64,000 bases of DNA from Sulfurimonas sp. HSL3-1 (lineage in GTDB: Bacteria; Campylobacterota; Campylobacteria; Campylobacterales; Sulfurimonadaceae), in assembly GCF_039645995.1 (NCBI RefSeq), contig NZ_CP147920.1:1550001-1614000 (forward strand). The letters run 5' to 3'. Below, piece after piece: positions 19,397-26,352 of this stretch; within the stretch, counting starts at the first letter, position 1; the number at the start of each line of letters is the position of its first letter. The notes under the pieces are model-generated. The model had not been told where the DNA came from, did no database searches, and saw nothing but the letters and a program-made list of their open reading frames with translations. Position numbers and translations under genes: made by a program.

Positions 19397-20701
19397 TTAG
19401 AGGTTGAACCCGCGCTCGCCGTGGATGGATTCGTCCAGACCCATTGTCTCTGTCTCTTCGTCAACGCGTGCACCGCCGGTGATCGCAGAGGAGATCAGGT
19501 AGACAATGACCGTACCGACCAGGGTCCACAGACCGACGATCAGGACAGATTCGAACTGCACAAAGAGCTGACCCATACGGTCGCCGCTTGCTTTGAGCGG
19601 ACCGTCCCAGAGGAGGTCCTGATCGTTCAGAGCGAAGATACCCGTTGCGATCGCACCCCACAGACCCGCGAGGAAGTGGATACCGAACGCGTCGAGGCTG
19701 TCGTCGTAGCCCAGTTTCTTTTTCAGGATCGCCACACCGAAGAAGCCGATGAGTGCACCGACGATACCGACGATGAAGGCACCGCCGACACCGACGAAGC
19801 CGGCTGCCGGCGTGATCGCGACGAGACCGGCAACGATACCGGAAGCGACACCGAGCAGGGTCGGTTTCTTGAACATGAACCATTCAATCAGCATCCAGGT
19901 GACACCGGCAGCTGCCGTAGCAATGGTCGTTGTCAGAACCGCCAGGCCTGCAACAGCGTTCGCACCGAATGCGGAACCGCCGTTGAAGCCGTACCAGCCG
20001 AACCAGAGGATCGCCGCACCGGCAGCGGTGAGGATAATGCTCGCCGGTTTCATGGCTGTCTTAGGATAGCCTGCGCGCTTGCCGAGCATGATTGCCAGGA
20101 CCAGACCGGCCAGACCGCCGTTCATGTGGACAACCGTACCGCCGGCGAAGTCAAGGGCACCCTCATCGAAGAGGTAGGCACCGTCGCCGCCCCATACCAT
20201 GTGCGTGATCGGTGCGTAAACCACCAGGCCCCACAGGACAACGAAGAGCATCCATGTTGAGAACTTCATACGCTCGATCGCGGAACCGGATGCGATCGCA
20301 ACGGTGATCGCTGCAAACGTACCCTGGAACGCGATGAAGACGAAGGTCGGGTAGCTGCCGGAAAGGTCAGACCAGTTGATACCGGAAAGGAAGACGTTCC
20401 CGAAGCCGCCGAACACGTTCTGCAGTGCCGCGCTCTCGTTCGCGCCGAAGGCGATGGAGTAGCCTGCAATGACCCAGACCACAAACGCTACCACGAACGC
20501 ACCCATTACCATTGCATAGGTATTAAGTACATTCTTTGTACGCGTCATCCCGGCGTAAAAGAGTGCCAGACCTGCCGGCGTCATCAGCAGTACGAACGCT
20601 GTTGACACCATCATCCAGGCCGTATCACCTGTATCGAGCGTATCCTCTGCCAGCGCCAGCGTCGGCAGAAGCATCATCATGGACAAAAGCCACTTCTTCA
20701 T
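19397..20701 (-). CDS. amtB: Ammonium transporter AmtB
   Basis: The 434-residue inner-membrane ammonium channel has an N-terminal signal segment (MKKWLLSMMMLLPTLALA) and eleven predicted helices. Conserved features include FYAGMTRTKNVLN, DFAGGTVVHMNGGLAGLV with the first pore histidine, and the second pore histidine in AFGIHFLAGLWG. The C-terminal tail (DEETETMGLDESIHGERGF) is the part that contacts GlnK in the family. It is cotranscribed with glnK. Upstream lies a candidate nif-type operator ACAATTTTGTCGG and a small stem-loop next to the ribosome binding site (AAAAAAGGATTAACC). Confidence 0.96.
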   Translation of the reverse strand: MKKWLLSMMMLLPTLALAEDTLDTGDTAWMMVSTAFVLLMTPAGLALFYAGMTRTKNVLNTYAMVMGAFVVAFVVWVIAGYSIAFGANESAALQNVFGGFGNVFLSGINWSDLSGSYPTFVFIAFQGTFAAITVAIASGSAIERMKFSTWMLFVVLWGLVVYAPITHMVWGGDGAYLFDEGALDFAGGTVVHMNGGLAGLVLAIMLGKRAGYPKTAMKPASIILTAAGAAILWFGWYGFNGGSAFGANAVAGLAVLTTTIATAAAGVTWMLIEWFMFKKPTLLGVASGIVAGLVAITPAAGFVGVGGAFIVGIVGALIGFFGVAILKKKLGYDDSLDAFGIHFLAGLWGAIATGIFALNDQDLLWDGPLKASGDRMGQLFVQFESVLIVGLWTLVGTVIVYLISSAITGGARVDEETETMGLDESIHGERGFNL

Positions 20702-20714
20702 TGGTTAATCCTTT

Positions 20715-20734
20715 TTTCGCAGCCTTGACTGCGG
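20715..20734 (-). other. Small stem-loop in the amtB leader
   Basis: CGCAG and CTGCG form a 5-bp stem with a six-base loop (about 20718-20733), directly upstream of the amtB ribosome binding site. It could modulate translation but is short. Confidence 0.35.
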
Positions 20735-20754
20735 AAGTTTCATGAAAATGGTAT

Positions 20755-20767
20755 ACAATTTTGTCGG
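20755..20767. promoter_or_regulatory. ACAATTTTGTCGG motif upstream of amtB
   Basis: It shares the 11-base core ACAATTTTGTC with the nifB/NifX-like divergent region (9230-9240) and resembles the repeats upstream of nifH. On the minus strand it is followed at once by GTATACCAT, a possible -10, 54 bp before the amtB start. A binding site there would affect amtB transcription. Confidence 0.5.
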
Positions 20768-20861
20768 CTTTTTGCTCTCTTGTTGTGATTATTTTTTAGG
20801 CAATAAGGAAAGAACACCGCCTGGCAGGTGGTGGCTCTGAAGGCTGTAGTCGTAGTGGTAA

Positions 20862-20877
20862 AGGGCCAAAAGGCCCT
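20862..20877 (-). terminator. Possible terminator after the 116-residue gene
   Basis: AGGGCC-AAAA-GGCCCT, a perfect 6-bp stem 20 bp after the stop codon at 20899. On the minus strand it is followed by TTTACC, a poor T tract. It may end the ferredoxin-nifX operon before amtB. Confidence 0.45.
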
Positions 20878-20898
20878 GTGGAAGGGTCCGGGGTGCGC

Positions 20899-21249
20899 CT
20901 ACGCCGCTTCGTCGGCAGAGAGCCGCGCGCGGATCGACGCTTTAAAAGCTTTCATCTTCGGACGCGTGATGGCATCCATGGCCGACTCGCGCAGCGGTTT
21001 GATCGCCGCGGCGATCTCATCGCTCAGCGCGGAGCGTCCCTGGAGGATCAGCGCGTGCGCGTCTTCAGCGAACATCGCACTGCTTTTATCGGGCACAAGG
21101 TCGTAGAGCGCCATAAACAGTGCACGCTGTCCCGTACCCATTTTGCACGTATCGTCCGAGATCTTAAGGGCCACCGTAATAGCGCAGTCGATTTCGAAAG
21201 GCGAAAGCGCGGCGGCGATTTCAGCCAGACGGTTTTTATCAAAGTTCAT
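20899..21249 (-). CDS. Unknown 116-residue protein, end of the nifX operon
   Basis: I do not recognise it. An all-helical, soluble protein starting MNFDKNRLAEIAAALSPFEI with two cysteines (DCAITV, DTCKMG) and an alanine- and arginine-rich C-terminus. It follows the 91-residue gene by 19 bp in the leftward operon that starts with the Sel1-NifU fusion. Its ribosome binding site lies in that gap (AAAGGAAGC). Position alone ties it to nitrogen fixation. Confidence 0.75.
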   Translation of the reverse strand: MNFDKNRLAEIAAALSPFEIDCAITVALKISDDTCKMGTGQRALFMALYDLVPDKSSAMFAEDAHALILQGRSALSDEIAAAIKPLRESAMDAITRPKMKAFKASIRARLSADEAA

Positions 21250-21268
21250 AAGGCATCCGATGCTTCCT

Positions 21269-21544
21269 TTAGCAGCTTTCGCATTGTGCTATACCGAGAC
21301 GGCCGAGCAGGTCGGCGAAAAACTCGCCGCCGTCACGGTCGTACTCGTCGTGAAACTCGATATAGATCGATGCATCGCTGAAGTGATTTAGGCTGGGGGA
21401 GATACCGCGCTGCTGCGACACGGAGTCGATCGTATCGAGAATCCGTGACTTCACGCTCTCGGAACCGTCAAATTCGATCTGCAGTCCCTGATAACGCTCT
21501 TCGCGCTGGTGAAAGGCCCGAATGGGCACAGGGTTTACGGCCAT
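21269..21544 (-). CDS. Unknown 91-residue protein in the nifX operon
   Basis: I do not recognise it. It begins MAVNPVPIRAFHQREERYQG, has an alternating strand/helix pattern (LQIEFDGSESVKSRILD; ASIYIEFHDEYDR) and ends in CESC. The terminal Cys-x-x-Cys could bind metal or act in redox. It starts 10 bp after the upstream ferredoxin gene stops and is 19 bp from the next gene, so it belongs to the same operon. Confidence 0.75.
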   Translation of the reverse strand: MAVNPVPIRAFHQREERYQGLQIEFDGSESVKSRILDTIDSVSQQRGISPSLNHFSDASIYIEFHDEYDRDGGEFFADLLGRLGIAQCESC

Positions 21545-21554
21545 TGGCAGTGCC

Positions 21555-21950
21555 TCAACCCGCCTCGTTCAGCTCTTCTGGCTCTTCCTCGACCAGTCTG
21601 CCGACACCGCGGTCTTCAACCGGGATGTCCTCGCGGAATTTCTTTTTACGGAAAGACGGCGTTTTGAGCTTGCCGTTCTTTTCGCCGAGTTTGTAGATCT
21701 CTCCGTTGAGGAAATGCTCTTCGAATTCCGGTGTGAACGGCATGTCCCAGGTAATCGTACCGATGCTCGGGCAGATCGCGGCACACTGCGGATCGTCGTA
21801 GATCCCGACACACTCAACACACTTTTCAGGCTGGACGTAGTAGCGCTTCTCGCCGGTAGGGTTATCCGAATCGTCTACAATCGCATTGACCGGGCAGACT
21901 TGCAGACAGGCGTCGCAGGTGATACATTTGTCATCAATAATTACAGCCAT
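21555..21950 (-). CDS. 2[4Fe-4S] ferredoxin, nif-associated
   Basis: The 131-residue ferredoxin has two cluster motifs: CITCDACLQVCP near the N-terminus and CVECVGIYDDPQCAAICP, the latter with the longer Cys-x8-Cys spacing of FdxN-type nif ferredoxins. It probably donates electrons to NifH or to NifB. A charged C-terminal tail of about 60 residues (FRKKKFREDIPVEDRG, then an acidic end) is longer than in simple ferredoxins. It is a paralogue of the ferredoxin at 22585, which shares the MAV-I-DECI-CDAC start. Confidence 0.92.
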   Translation of the reverse strand: MAVIIDDKCITCDACLQVCPVNAIVDDSDNPTGEKRYYVQPEKCVECVGIYDDPQCAAICPSIGTITWDMPFTPEFEEHFLNGEIYKLGEKNGKLKTPSFRKKKFREDIPVEDRGVGRLVEEEPEELNEAG

Positions 21951-21990
21951 AATTTATCCTTTAAGGTTTGTTGTGGATTTGATCCTTGTG

Positions 21991-22014
21991 AAACCTCCGT
22001 CATCCCGGGGGTTT
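21991..22014 (-). other. Intercistronic hairpin between nifX and the ferredoxin gene
   Basis: AAACCTCC and GGGGGTTT pair with one mismatch around an eight-base loop, in the 80-bp gap. No T tract. Confidence 0.4.
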
Positions 22015-22030
22015 TAGAAGAAGCAAAGCC

Positions 22031-22408
22031 TCAGGCGCTGCGCTGAGCACCTTTGTGGAAAATGCGCAGCAGCCACAGGGGCGGCTGCGTATTCAGCATC
22101 TCGTGGATCTGGTCGATCGCGCCCTGGAGCGCTTCACCCTCCTTGACCTGCACGGGGTGAATCCCCGCAGCCTGGACCATCTTGGATGCCTTCGGACCGA
22201 TCTGGGTGCAATACAGAATATCCGCCTCTTCGATCGTGCCGATCTTGTAGTTGAGTTTCGCCACTTCTTCCTCAGGCTCGTCCGAGCTTTCAATAACTTT
22301 GAGCAGCGTCGCGCTCTCCTTATCGACCTCGTACAGATGGAAGGTTTTGGACCAGCCGAAGTGCTGATCGATCTTTTCGCCCGTGGATGAAGCAAATGCG
22401 ATTCTCAT
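22031..22408 (-). CDS. nifX: FeMo-cofactor carrier protein NifX
   Basis: The 125-residue protein begins MRIAFASSTGEKIDQHFG, with FHLYEV following, the signature of the NifX/NafY cofactor-binding family. It has the GTIEEADILYCTQIGPKAS segment and a C-terminal tail WLLRIFHKG typical of NifX. It carries NifB-co or VK-cluster between NifB and NifEN in other diazotrophs. It lies between the two ferredoxin genes in a leftward operon, preceded by a 176-bp gap with two hairpins. Confidence 0.9.
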   Translation of the reverse strand: MRIAFASSTGEKIDQHFGWSKTFHLYEVDKESATLLKVIESSDEPEEEVAKLNYKIGTIEEADILYCTQIGPKASKMVQAAGIHPVQVKEGEALQGAIDQIHEMLNTQPPLWLLRIFHKGAQRSA

Positions 22409-22465
22409 GATTACTACCTTTTGTGTATGATGCGAGAGGAAGCTATCCGCTTCACCGTAAAGCGC

Positions 22466-22518
22466 CTTTCATGTGTCAAACACCCTCTCCCGCCGAAAAG
22501 GTGCTTGACACATGAAAG
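22466..22518 (-). other. 19-bp stem hairpin upstream of nifX
   Basis: Arms 22466-22484 and 22500-22518 are complementary at 18 of 19 positions; the exception can be a G-U wobble. The loop is 15 bases (22485-22499). It has no T tract on the transcribed strand. Its position between the upstream ferredoxin gene and nifX suggests RNase III processing, attenuation or transcript stabilisation. Confidence 0.8.
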
Positions 22519-22531
22519 CTAAGACATACCA

Positions 22532-22553
22532 GGGTTCACTCTAGGGTGACCCC
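22532..22553 (-). other. Second hairpin upstream of nifX
   Basis: GGGTTCAC (22532-22539) and GTGACCCC (22546-22553) pair with one mismatch around a six-base loop, immediately after the stop codon of the upstream ferredoxin gene and before the large hairpin. Confidence 0.5.
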
Positions 22554-22584
22554 GGTGTTAACGTCGTGTTTCGGACGCTACGAA

Positions 22585-22977
22585 TTAGAACGAGTCAGAG
22601 ACGTTGGCGTGGCCTTCGCGCACGTCCATACCGATCTCATCCATGAACTTCTGTTCTTTGACTGACGGAAGCATCAGCCCTTTCTTTTTGTGTTCGCGGA
22701 TCTTGTAGGTACCGTCTTCGTTCCCTTTGGAGTAGTACTCTTCGAAATCAACGGTAAAAGGCATATCCCATACGATAGAACCTTCGGTCGGGCACGCTTC
22801 CGCACAACGCGGCGCATCCGCATGGCCGACACACTCAACACACGTCTCCGGCTTCACATAGAAGCGCTCGTCGTCGTAGGGGTTCTTTTCGTCACCGTTG
22901 CTCAAGATTGCCGCGACCGGACATTCCGGTGCACAAGCGTCACAGTTGATGCACTCATCCGTAATCATTACTGCCAT
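22585..22977 (-). CDS. 2[4Fe-4S] ferredoxin, nif-associated (first copy)
   Basis: The 130-residue ferredoxin has CINCDACAPECP and CVECVGHADAPRCAEACP cluster motifs and a shared family segment SIVWDMPFTVDFEEYY also present in the paralogue at 21555. The C-terminal tail is basic then mixed (HKKKGLMLPSVKEQKF). It is a candidate electron donor to nitrogenase reductase. AGGAGAAACAA precedes the ATG and the TOBE gene lies 27 bp upstream, in one operon. Confidence 0.92.
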   Translation of the reverse strand: MAVMITDECINCDACAPECPVAAILSNGDEKNPYDDERFYVKPETCVECVGHADAPRCAEACPTEGSIVWDMPFTVDFEEYYSKGNEDGTYKIREHKKKGLMLPSVKEQKFMDEIGMDVREGHANVSDSF

Positions 22978-23004
22978 TTGTTTCTCCTGTTAAAAGTATG
23001 CTCT

Positions 23005-23454
23005 TTACGGTGCAACTTTCGTTCCTGCACGCTTCTTGAAACTGTCTACTGTCATTGGGACCACATCGGGTTCCAGGTGGATGTCGACGCCGCGCAGCAG
23101 CATCGTCGCGTCGCAGCCGACCTCGAGCCCCAGCTCATGACACGCCTTCTCCGTGATCAGCGATACGACCGTGCCGATATCGCTCTCAAAAGTGAGTTCG
23201 CAGAGCGAATCCTTGCTGCGGATCTTTTTCAACGTTCCGGGAATGCGGTTTTCAATGGAGACCTTGCCCGGGCACTCTTTGCTGACGCAGACCGACGCCT
23301 CCTGGAAGGAGAAGCAAACCTTGTCCCCCACCCCGGCCCAGACAGGGGTCTTTGTTTTGATGAGACGGATCTGGGTCTCGTTGCATTGAAGCGTGATGTA
23401 CGTAACGATGTCCGTGCGTTCGATATCGGTAACGACTGCGGCTATCTTGTTCAT
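23005..23454 (-). CDS. TOBE/Mop-like putative molybdate-binding protein
   Basis: The 149-residue protein looks like two TOBE-type small-ligand domains in tandem: residues about 1-60 (NKIAAVVTDIERTDIVTYI) and about 70-135 (NRIPGTLKKIRSKDSLCEL followed by VVSLITEKACHELGLEVG). The second is the clearer match to Mop/TOBE domains that bind molybdate or tungstate. In a nif operon this suggests Mo storage, sensing or delivery to FeMo-co synthesis. It is unlike full ModE because there is no HTH domain. It starts 10 bp after the Sel1-NifU fusion gene ends. Confidence 0.75.
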   Translation of the reverse strand: MNKIAAVVTDIERTDIVTYITLQCNETQIRLIKTKTPVWAGVGDKVCFSFQEASVCVSKECPGKVSIENRIPGTLKKIRSKDSLCELTFESDIGTVVSLITEKACHELGLEVGCDATMLLRGVDIHLEPDVVPMTVDSFKKRAGTKVAP

Positions 23455-23464
23455 CCCGCGCTCC

Positions 23465-24364
23465 CTACATCAGGTAAAGGACGACATTTTTGTCGATCAG
23501 CTCCTCGAAAGCGTCGAGCAGCATATCCGCCGTCGAGGTTGAACCGAGGTGACAGCCCGAGCAAGCGCCCAGGTAGTTCAACCAGATCTGCGGCGTCTCC
23601 CCCGGCACGTAGTTGAGCAGTTCGATCCCGCCGCTGTCGGCTTCGAGTGTCGGGCGGATCTTCTGGTCGATAACCTGCATGACCAGCGTAATCTGTTTTT
23701 CCACCGGCAGACTGCGGAACGGCTTGTTCAGCACCGTCGCCAGTTCCTTGTTGCTGACGTAGGTGACAACTTCCTGCGCCCGCACATTGTTATTGTGCGC
23801 GGCGGTAATCAGGTAGCGCATCGCTTCGGCCTTCTCGCCCGCTTCTTTGAGGAGCATGCCCGCTTTGAACTGGGCGTCGACATGCCCGATATCGGCTGCC
23901 TGCTTGAAATAGGTAAGCGCATCCTTCTCATTGGGCGTACCGTCGAGCCCTTTTTCGAAGATCTGCGCCAGGCTCATCATCGCATGCATGCTGCCCTGCT
24001 CGGCCGCCTTTGCAAACCACTCTTTTGCCGCCTCGATGTCGCGACCGCATCCTTTGCCCTGCATCGCCATGACGCCCAGGTTCACCATCGCATTGGCATC
24101 CGCTTTTGCCGCCGAATCGACAAAGAGGTCATACGCCTCTTTATACTGTTTCGCCTCGTAGGCACTGACTCCTGCTTCGAATGTCGTCATTATCTGCTCC
24201 TCCTGACTTTGAAAATAGGCTTCGAGCCGTTCATATGCATCCTCTTCGGCCTCCTCGAAGGTATCGCCGATTCCTTTGATCTCCGGGAACTCGACGAACT
24301 GGGCAACGCAGCCGTCCCCCTCCTCGTTGGAAAAACCGAAATAATCAAGTGCATACTTTTTCAT
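23465..24364 (-). CDS. HicB-like / Sel1-repeat / NifU C-terminal domain fusion protein
   Basis: The 299-residue protein from the ATG at 24364 (AAGG upstream) has three parts. Residues 1-55 resemble the HicB-like fold (DYFGFSNEEGDGCVAQFVEF, then GIGDTFEEAEEDAYERL). Residues about 65-205 are Sel1/TPR-like repeats (AMVNLGVMAMQGKGCGRDIE; AMMSLAQIFEKGLDG; AQFKAGMLLKEAG). Residues about 220-299 are a NifU C-terminal (Nfu) domain: IRPTLEADSGGIELL and the cluster motif Cys268-x-x-Cys271 (GACSGCHLGSTS). It is the first gene of the leftward nifX operon and may be the Fe-S scaffold that adapts clusters to a Nif partner. The combination is unusual. Confidence 0.85.
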   Translation of the reverse strand: MKKYALDYFGFSNEEGDGCVAQFVEFPEIKGIGDTFEEAEEDAYERLEAYFQSQEEQIMTTFEAGVSAYEAKQYKEAYDLFVDSAAKADANAMVNLGVMAMQGKGCGRDIEAAKEWFAKAAEQGSMHAMMSLAQIFEKGLDGTPNEKDALTYFKQAADIGHVDAQFKAGMLLKEAGEKAEAMRYLITAAHNNNVRAQEVVTYVSNKELATVLNKPFRSLPVEKQITLVMQVIDQKIRPTLEADSGGIELLNYVPGETPQIWLNYLGACSGCHLGSTSTADMLLDAFEELIDKNVVLYLM

Positions 24365-24375
24365 AGCCAGCCTTA

Positions 24376-24413
24376 TGCAAAGAACGTTCCAGAAGTATGG
24401 AACATTTTTTGCA
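24376..24413. promoter_or_regulatory. 38-bp imperfect palindrome in a divergent nif promoter
   Basis: TGCAAA (24376-24381) with TTTGCA (24408-24413), and GTTCCA (24386-24391) with TGGAAC (24398-24403), share one centre of symmetry at 24394.5; only two of the four intervening base pairs mismatch. It lies in the 79-bp gap between the leftward Sel1-NifU operon and the rightward NifX-like operon, so it is probably a regulator site for both. Confidence 0.7.
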
Positions 24414-24443
24414 ATATAAGGAAAAATCATCTAAGGAGGCGAC

Positions 24444-24839
24444 ATGATCGCTATACCGGTGGACAAGGCGTCAATGGATGCCACGTCATCGAAACTTTTC
24501 GGAAATGTTCAGGCATTCGCCCTTTATAATAATGATGAAAAGGCATTCCGTTTCATTCCGAACGGCGGCCAAGGAGACGGTGTCAAAACCGCCAAACTGC
24601 TTGCCGATCTCTCCGTAACCTCCGTCGTCTACTCTTTCATGGGTAACGGCCCCTACGGCGTTCTGGAAGCGGAAGGCATCGGCGTCTACTACCTGGGGAA
24701 AGAGCCGCTGGCGCTCTCCACCATCGTCGAAGGTCTGGCGACGGAAAACTACGTCAAGGTTGTTTCCGAAAACGCGCAGACCTACCTCGATCCGGGCACG
24801 GCGTCGGGAGAATGCGGATGTGGATGCAGCCATGACTGA
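24444..24839 (+). CDS. NifX/NifB C-terminal-domain family protein with Cys-rich tail
   Basis: The 131-residue single-domain member of the NifX/NafY superfamily begins MIAIPVDKASMDATSSKLFG, with AFALYNND following, and has the family's GVKTAKLLADLSVTSVVYSF and GPYGVLEAEGIGVY segments. It ends in CGCGCSHD, a potential metal-binding tail. It is closer to the iron-molybdenum cluster-binding proteins of the MTH1175 type than to NifX. AAGGAGG precedes the ATG. It is the first gene of a four-gene rightward operon. Confidence 0.85.
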   Translation: MIAIPVDKASMDATSSKLFGNVQAFALYNNDEKAFRFIPNGGQGDGVKTAKLLADLSVTSVVYSFMGNGPYGVLEAEGIGVYYLGKEPLALSTIVEGLATENYVKVVSENAQTYLDPGTASGECGCGCSHD

Positions 24840-25077
24840 GATCATTACCAAAGAGATGCACGAAATCCGCGGCCTGATCGCACAGACCGTCGCCAAGCGC
24901 AATGCGCTCAAGGCGGAGATGCAGGAGTGGTACGAACGCTTCCCCAACGAACGCTTCGGCAAATTCAAGGACCTGATCGCCGTCGACGGCGTTCTTTCCC
25001 AGCTTGATTCACACTACAAGCAGCTCTGGGACTTCCACAACGCCCGCACCGAACCTGTGCAGAAAAAGGCAATGTAA
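24832..25077 (+). CDS. Unknown 81-residue helical protein
   Basis: I do not recognise it. It starts at an ATG that overlaps the upstream gene by eight bases. The sequence MTEIITKEMHEIRGLIAQTV is helical throughout and contains LKAEMQEWYERFPNERFGKF. No cysteine or membrane helix. It lies in the rightward nif operon four bases before the next start codon. Confidence 0.75.
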   Translation: MTEIITKEMHEIRGLIAQTVAKRNALKAEMQEWYERFPNERFGKFKDLIAVDGVLSQLDSHYKQLWDFHNARTEPVQKKAM

Positions 25078-25080
25078 GGT

Positions 25081-25725
25081 ATGCCGGAGTACAGCAAGGC
25101 CAGTAAGGCCCGCGTGCCTGATGAGACCTCTGAGTACAGTGAAAAAGGGCGGCTGAGGGCCGCAGGAGCACAGATCGACCGCTACCGGATCATCCTGGAC
25201 AAGGACAACTTCCAGCCTGAAGAGCCCCACTGGCGGCGCATCAGCAAAAACACCGTCAGTCTTTTCCAGGTCCTCATCGACCAGGACCTTCACGAGCTTG
25301 TCATGGTGCTGGAACACTACCCCCGCTACATCGAGTGGGTCTGTGAACACTTCCGCTACGCCTACAGTTACAGCGAGAACGAAGCGAGCATCGACGCCGC
25401 GTCCCGGCTCCTGGAGCTGGGAGAGCCCTTTTTCACCAAGCAGTTTGTCCGCAACCTCGTACGCAAGCTCCCGCGCCTCGATGCCATGGAGCTCGAAGCG
25501 CTCAAAACCTTTGCCGAAACGGTTGCGGCACAGCACGGGCAGTGGCATCCGATCATTACGAACCACTATTGCGACGCCATCGGAGAGAGCGTCGAATCCC
25601 GTAAACTGCATCCGCTGCAGCGCCTGGCCATCACCGGCAAGATCGCGAACATTGCACGGATCGACACCTTCGAGTACGACGCCGAAGACCGCGACGCCGT
25701 CCTCGATATCCCCTACATGAATTGA
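25081..25725 (+). CDS. Unknown 214-residue soluble protein in the nif operon
   Basis: I do not recognise it. It begins MPEYSKASKARVPDETSEYS and has a charged, mostly helical body with two His-rich segments (EHYPRYIEWVCEHFRYAYSY; HGQWHPIITNHYCDAIGES). Histidines and two cysteines could bind metal. It starts four bases after the 81-residue gene and is followed after 20 bp by the last gene of the operon. Position in the operon is the only functional clue. Confidence 0.75.
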   Translation: MPEYSKASKARVPDETSEYSEKGRLRAAGAQIDRYRIILDKDNFQPEEPHWRRISKNTVSLFQVLIDQDLHELVMVLEHYPRYIEWVCEHFRYAYSYSENEASIDAASRLLELGEPFFTKQFVRNLVRKLPRLDAMELEALKTFAETVAAQHGQWHPIITNHYCDAIGESVESRKLHPLQRLAITGKIANIARIDTFEYDAEDRDAVLDIPYMN

Positions 25726-25745
25726 ATTGAAAAGAAAGGTTACCC

Positions 25746-26252
25746 ATGGATAAAGAAACTATCAAAGAAGAACTGCTTAAACACGCGCGCAACGCTTTTG
25801 AAACCGCTTCCACCCTGCGCGAGAACGAGCGCATCGAGGTCTACCTGCACGACGGCATCGCCAAGACCTCCGATGTCCTCGACGACAGCGACGAGATCGT
25901 CTACGGCGACAACCGGGTGCTCTGCTACCAGGTCCAGGGATACGACTACCTGGAGGGGGAGATCAAGACGTGGATCGACTATGCACGCGTCATCCCCCAG
26001 CCGACCGACGACGACACACCGCTGCCCGAACCCACCGACATCGAAAAGTCGATCCGCGAGCTCATCACCGACCTGGCAAAACCCAAAGGAGTGAGCCCCG
26101 ACGACATCAGCTCCTTCGAGGTCTTCGCCAACCTGCCGATGGACCTCCTGGGAACGATCGAACAGCAGATCATCGAGTACTGGTGGAGCGCCGAAGAGGA
26201 AGAGAACGGCAAGAAGCTCGCCCTCGCACAGATCGAAGAGGCATTGGCCTAG
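25746..26252 (+). CDS. Unknown 168-residue acidic protein, last gene of the nif operon
   Basis: I do not recognise it. It begins MDKETIKEELLKHARNAFET and is strongly acidic with a beta-rich central part (IVYGDNRVLCYQVQGYDYLE) and a helical C-terminus ending EENGKKLALAQIEEALA. Some small nif proteins of uncertain role, such as NifZ, have similar size, but I see no convincing match. AAAGGT precedes the ATG. Two hairpins follow. Confidence 0.75.
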   Translation: MDKETIKEELLKHARNAFETASTLRENERIEVYLHDGIAKTSDVLDDSDEIVYGDNRVLCYQVQGYDYLEGEIKTWIDYARVIPQPTDDDTPLPEPTDIEKSIRELITDLAKPKGVSPDDISSFEVFANLPMDLLGTIEQQIIEYWWSAEEEENGKKLALAQIEEALA

Positions 26253-26262
26253 ATATTCAACG

Positions 26263-26322
26263 CCGTCCGGACACAGTCCGGACGGTCCAACCACCTGCTT
26301 TCACTACTTTCTTCAGTGAAAG
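26263..26322 (+). terminator. Double hairpin at the end of the nif island
   Basis: CCGTCCGGAC-ACA-GTCCGGACGG (26263-26285) is a perfect 10-bp stem with a three-base loop. A second stem, CTTTCACT / AGTGAAAG with a nine-base loop, lies at 26298-26322. They stand between the rightward nif operon and the leftward aminopeptidase gene and may end transcription in both directions, although neither has a long T run. Confidence 0.65.
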
Positions 26323-26352
26323 TACCCCCACCCTTTATTCAGCATTGACGCT

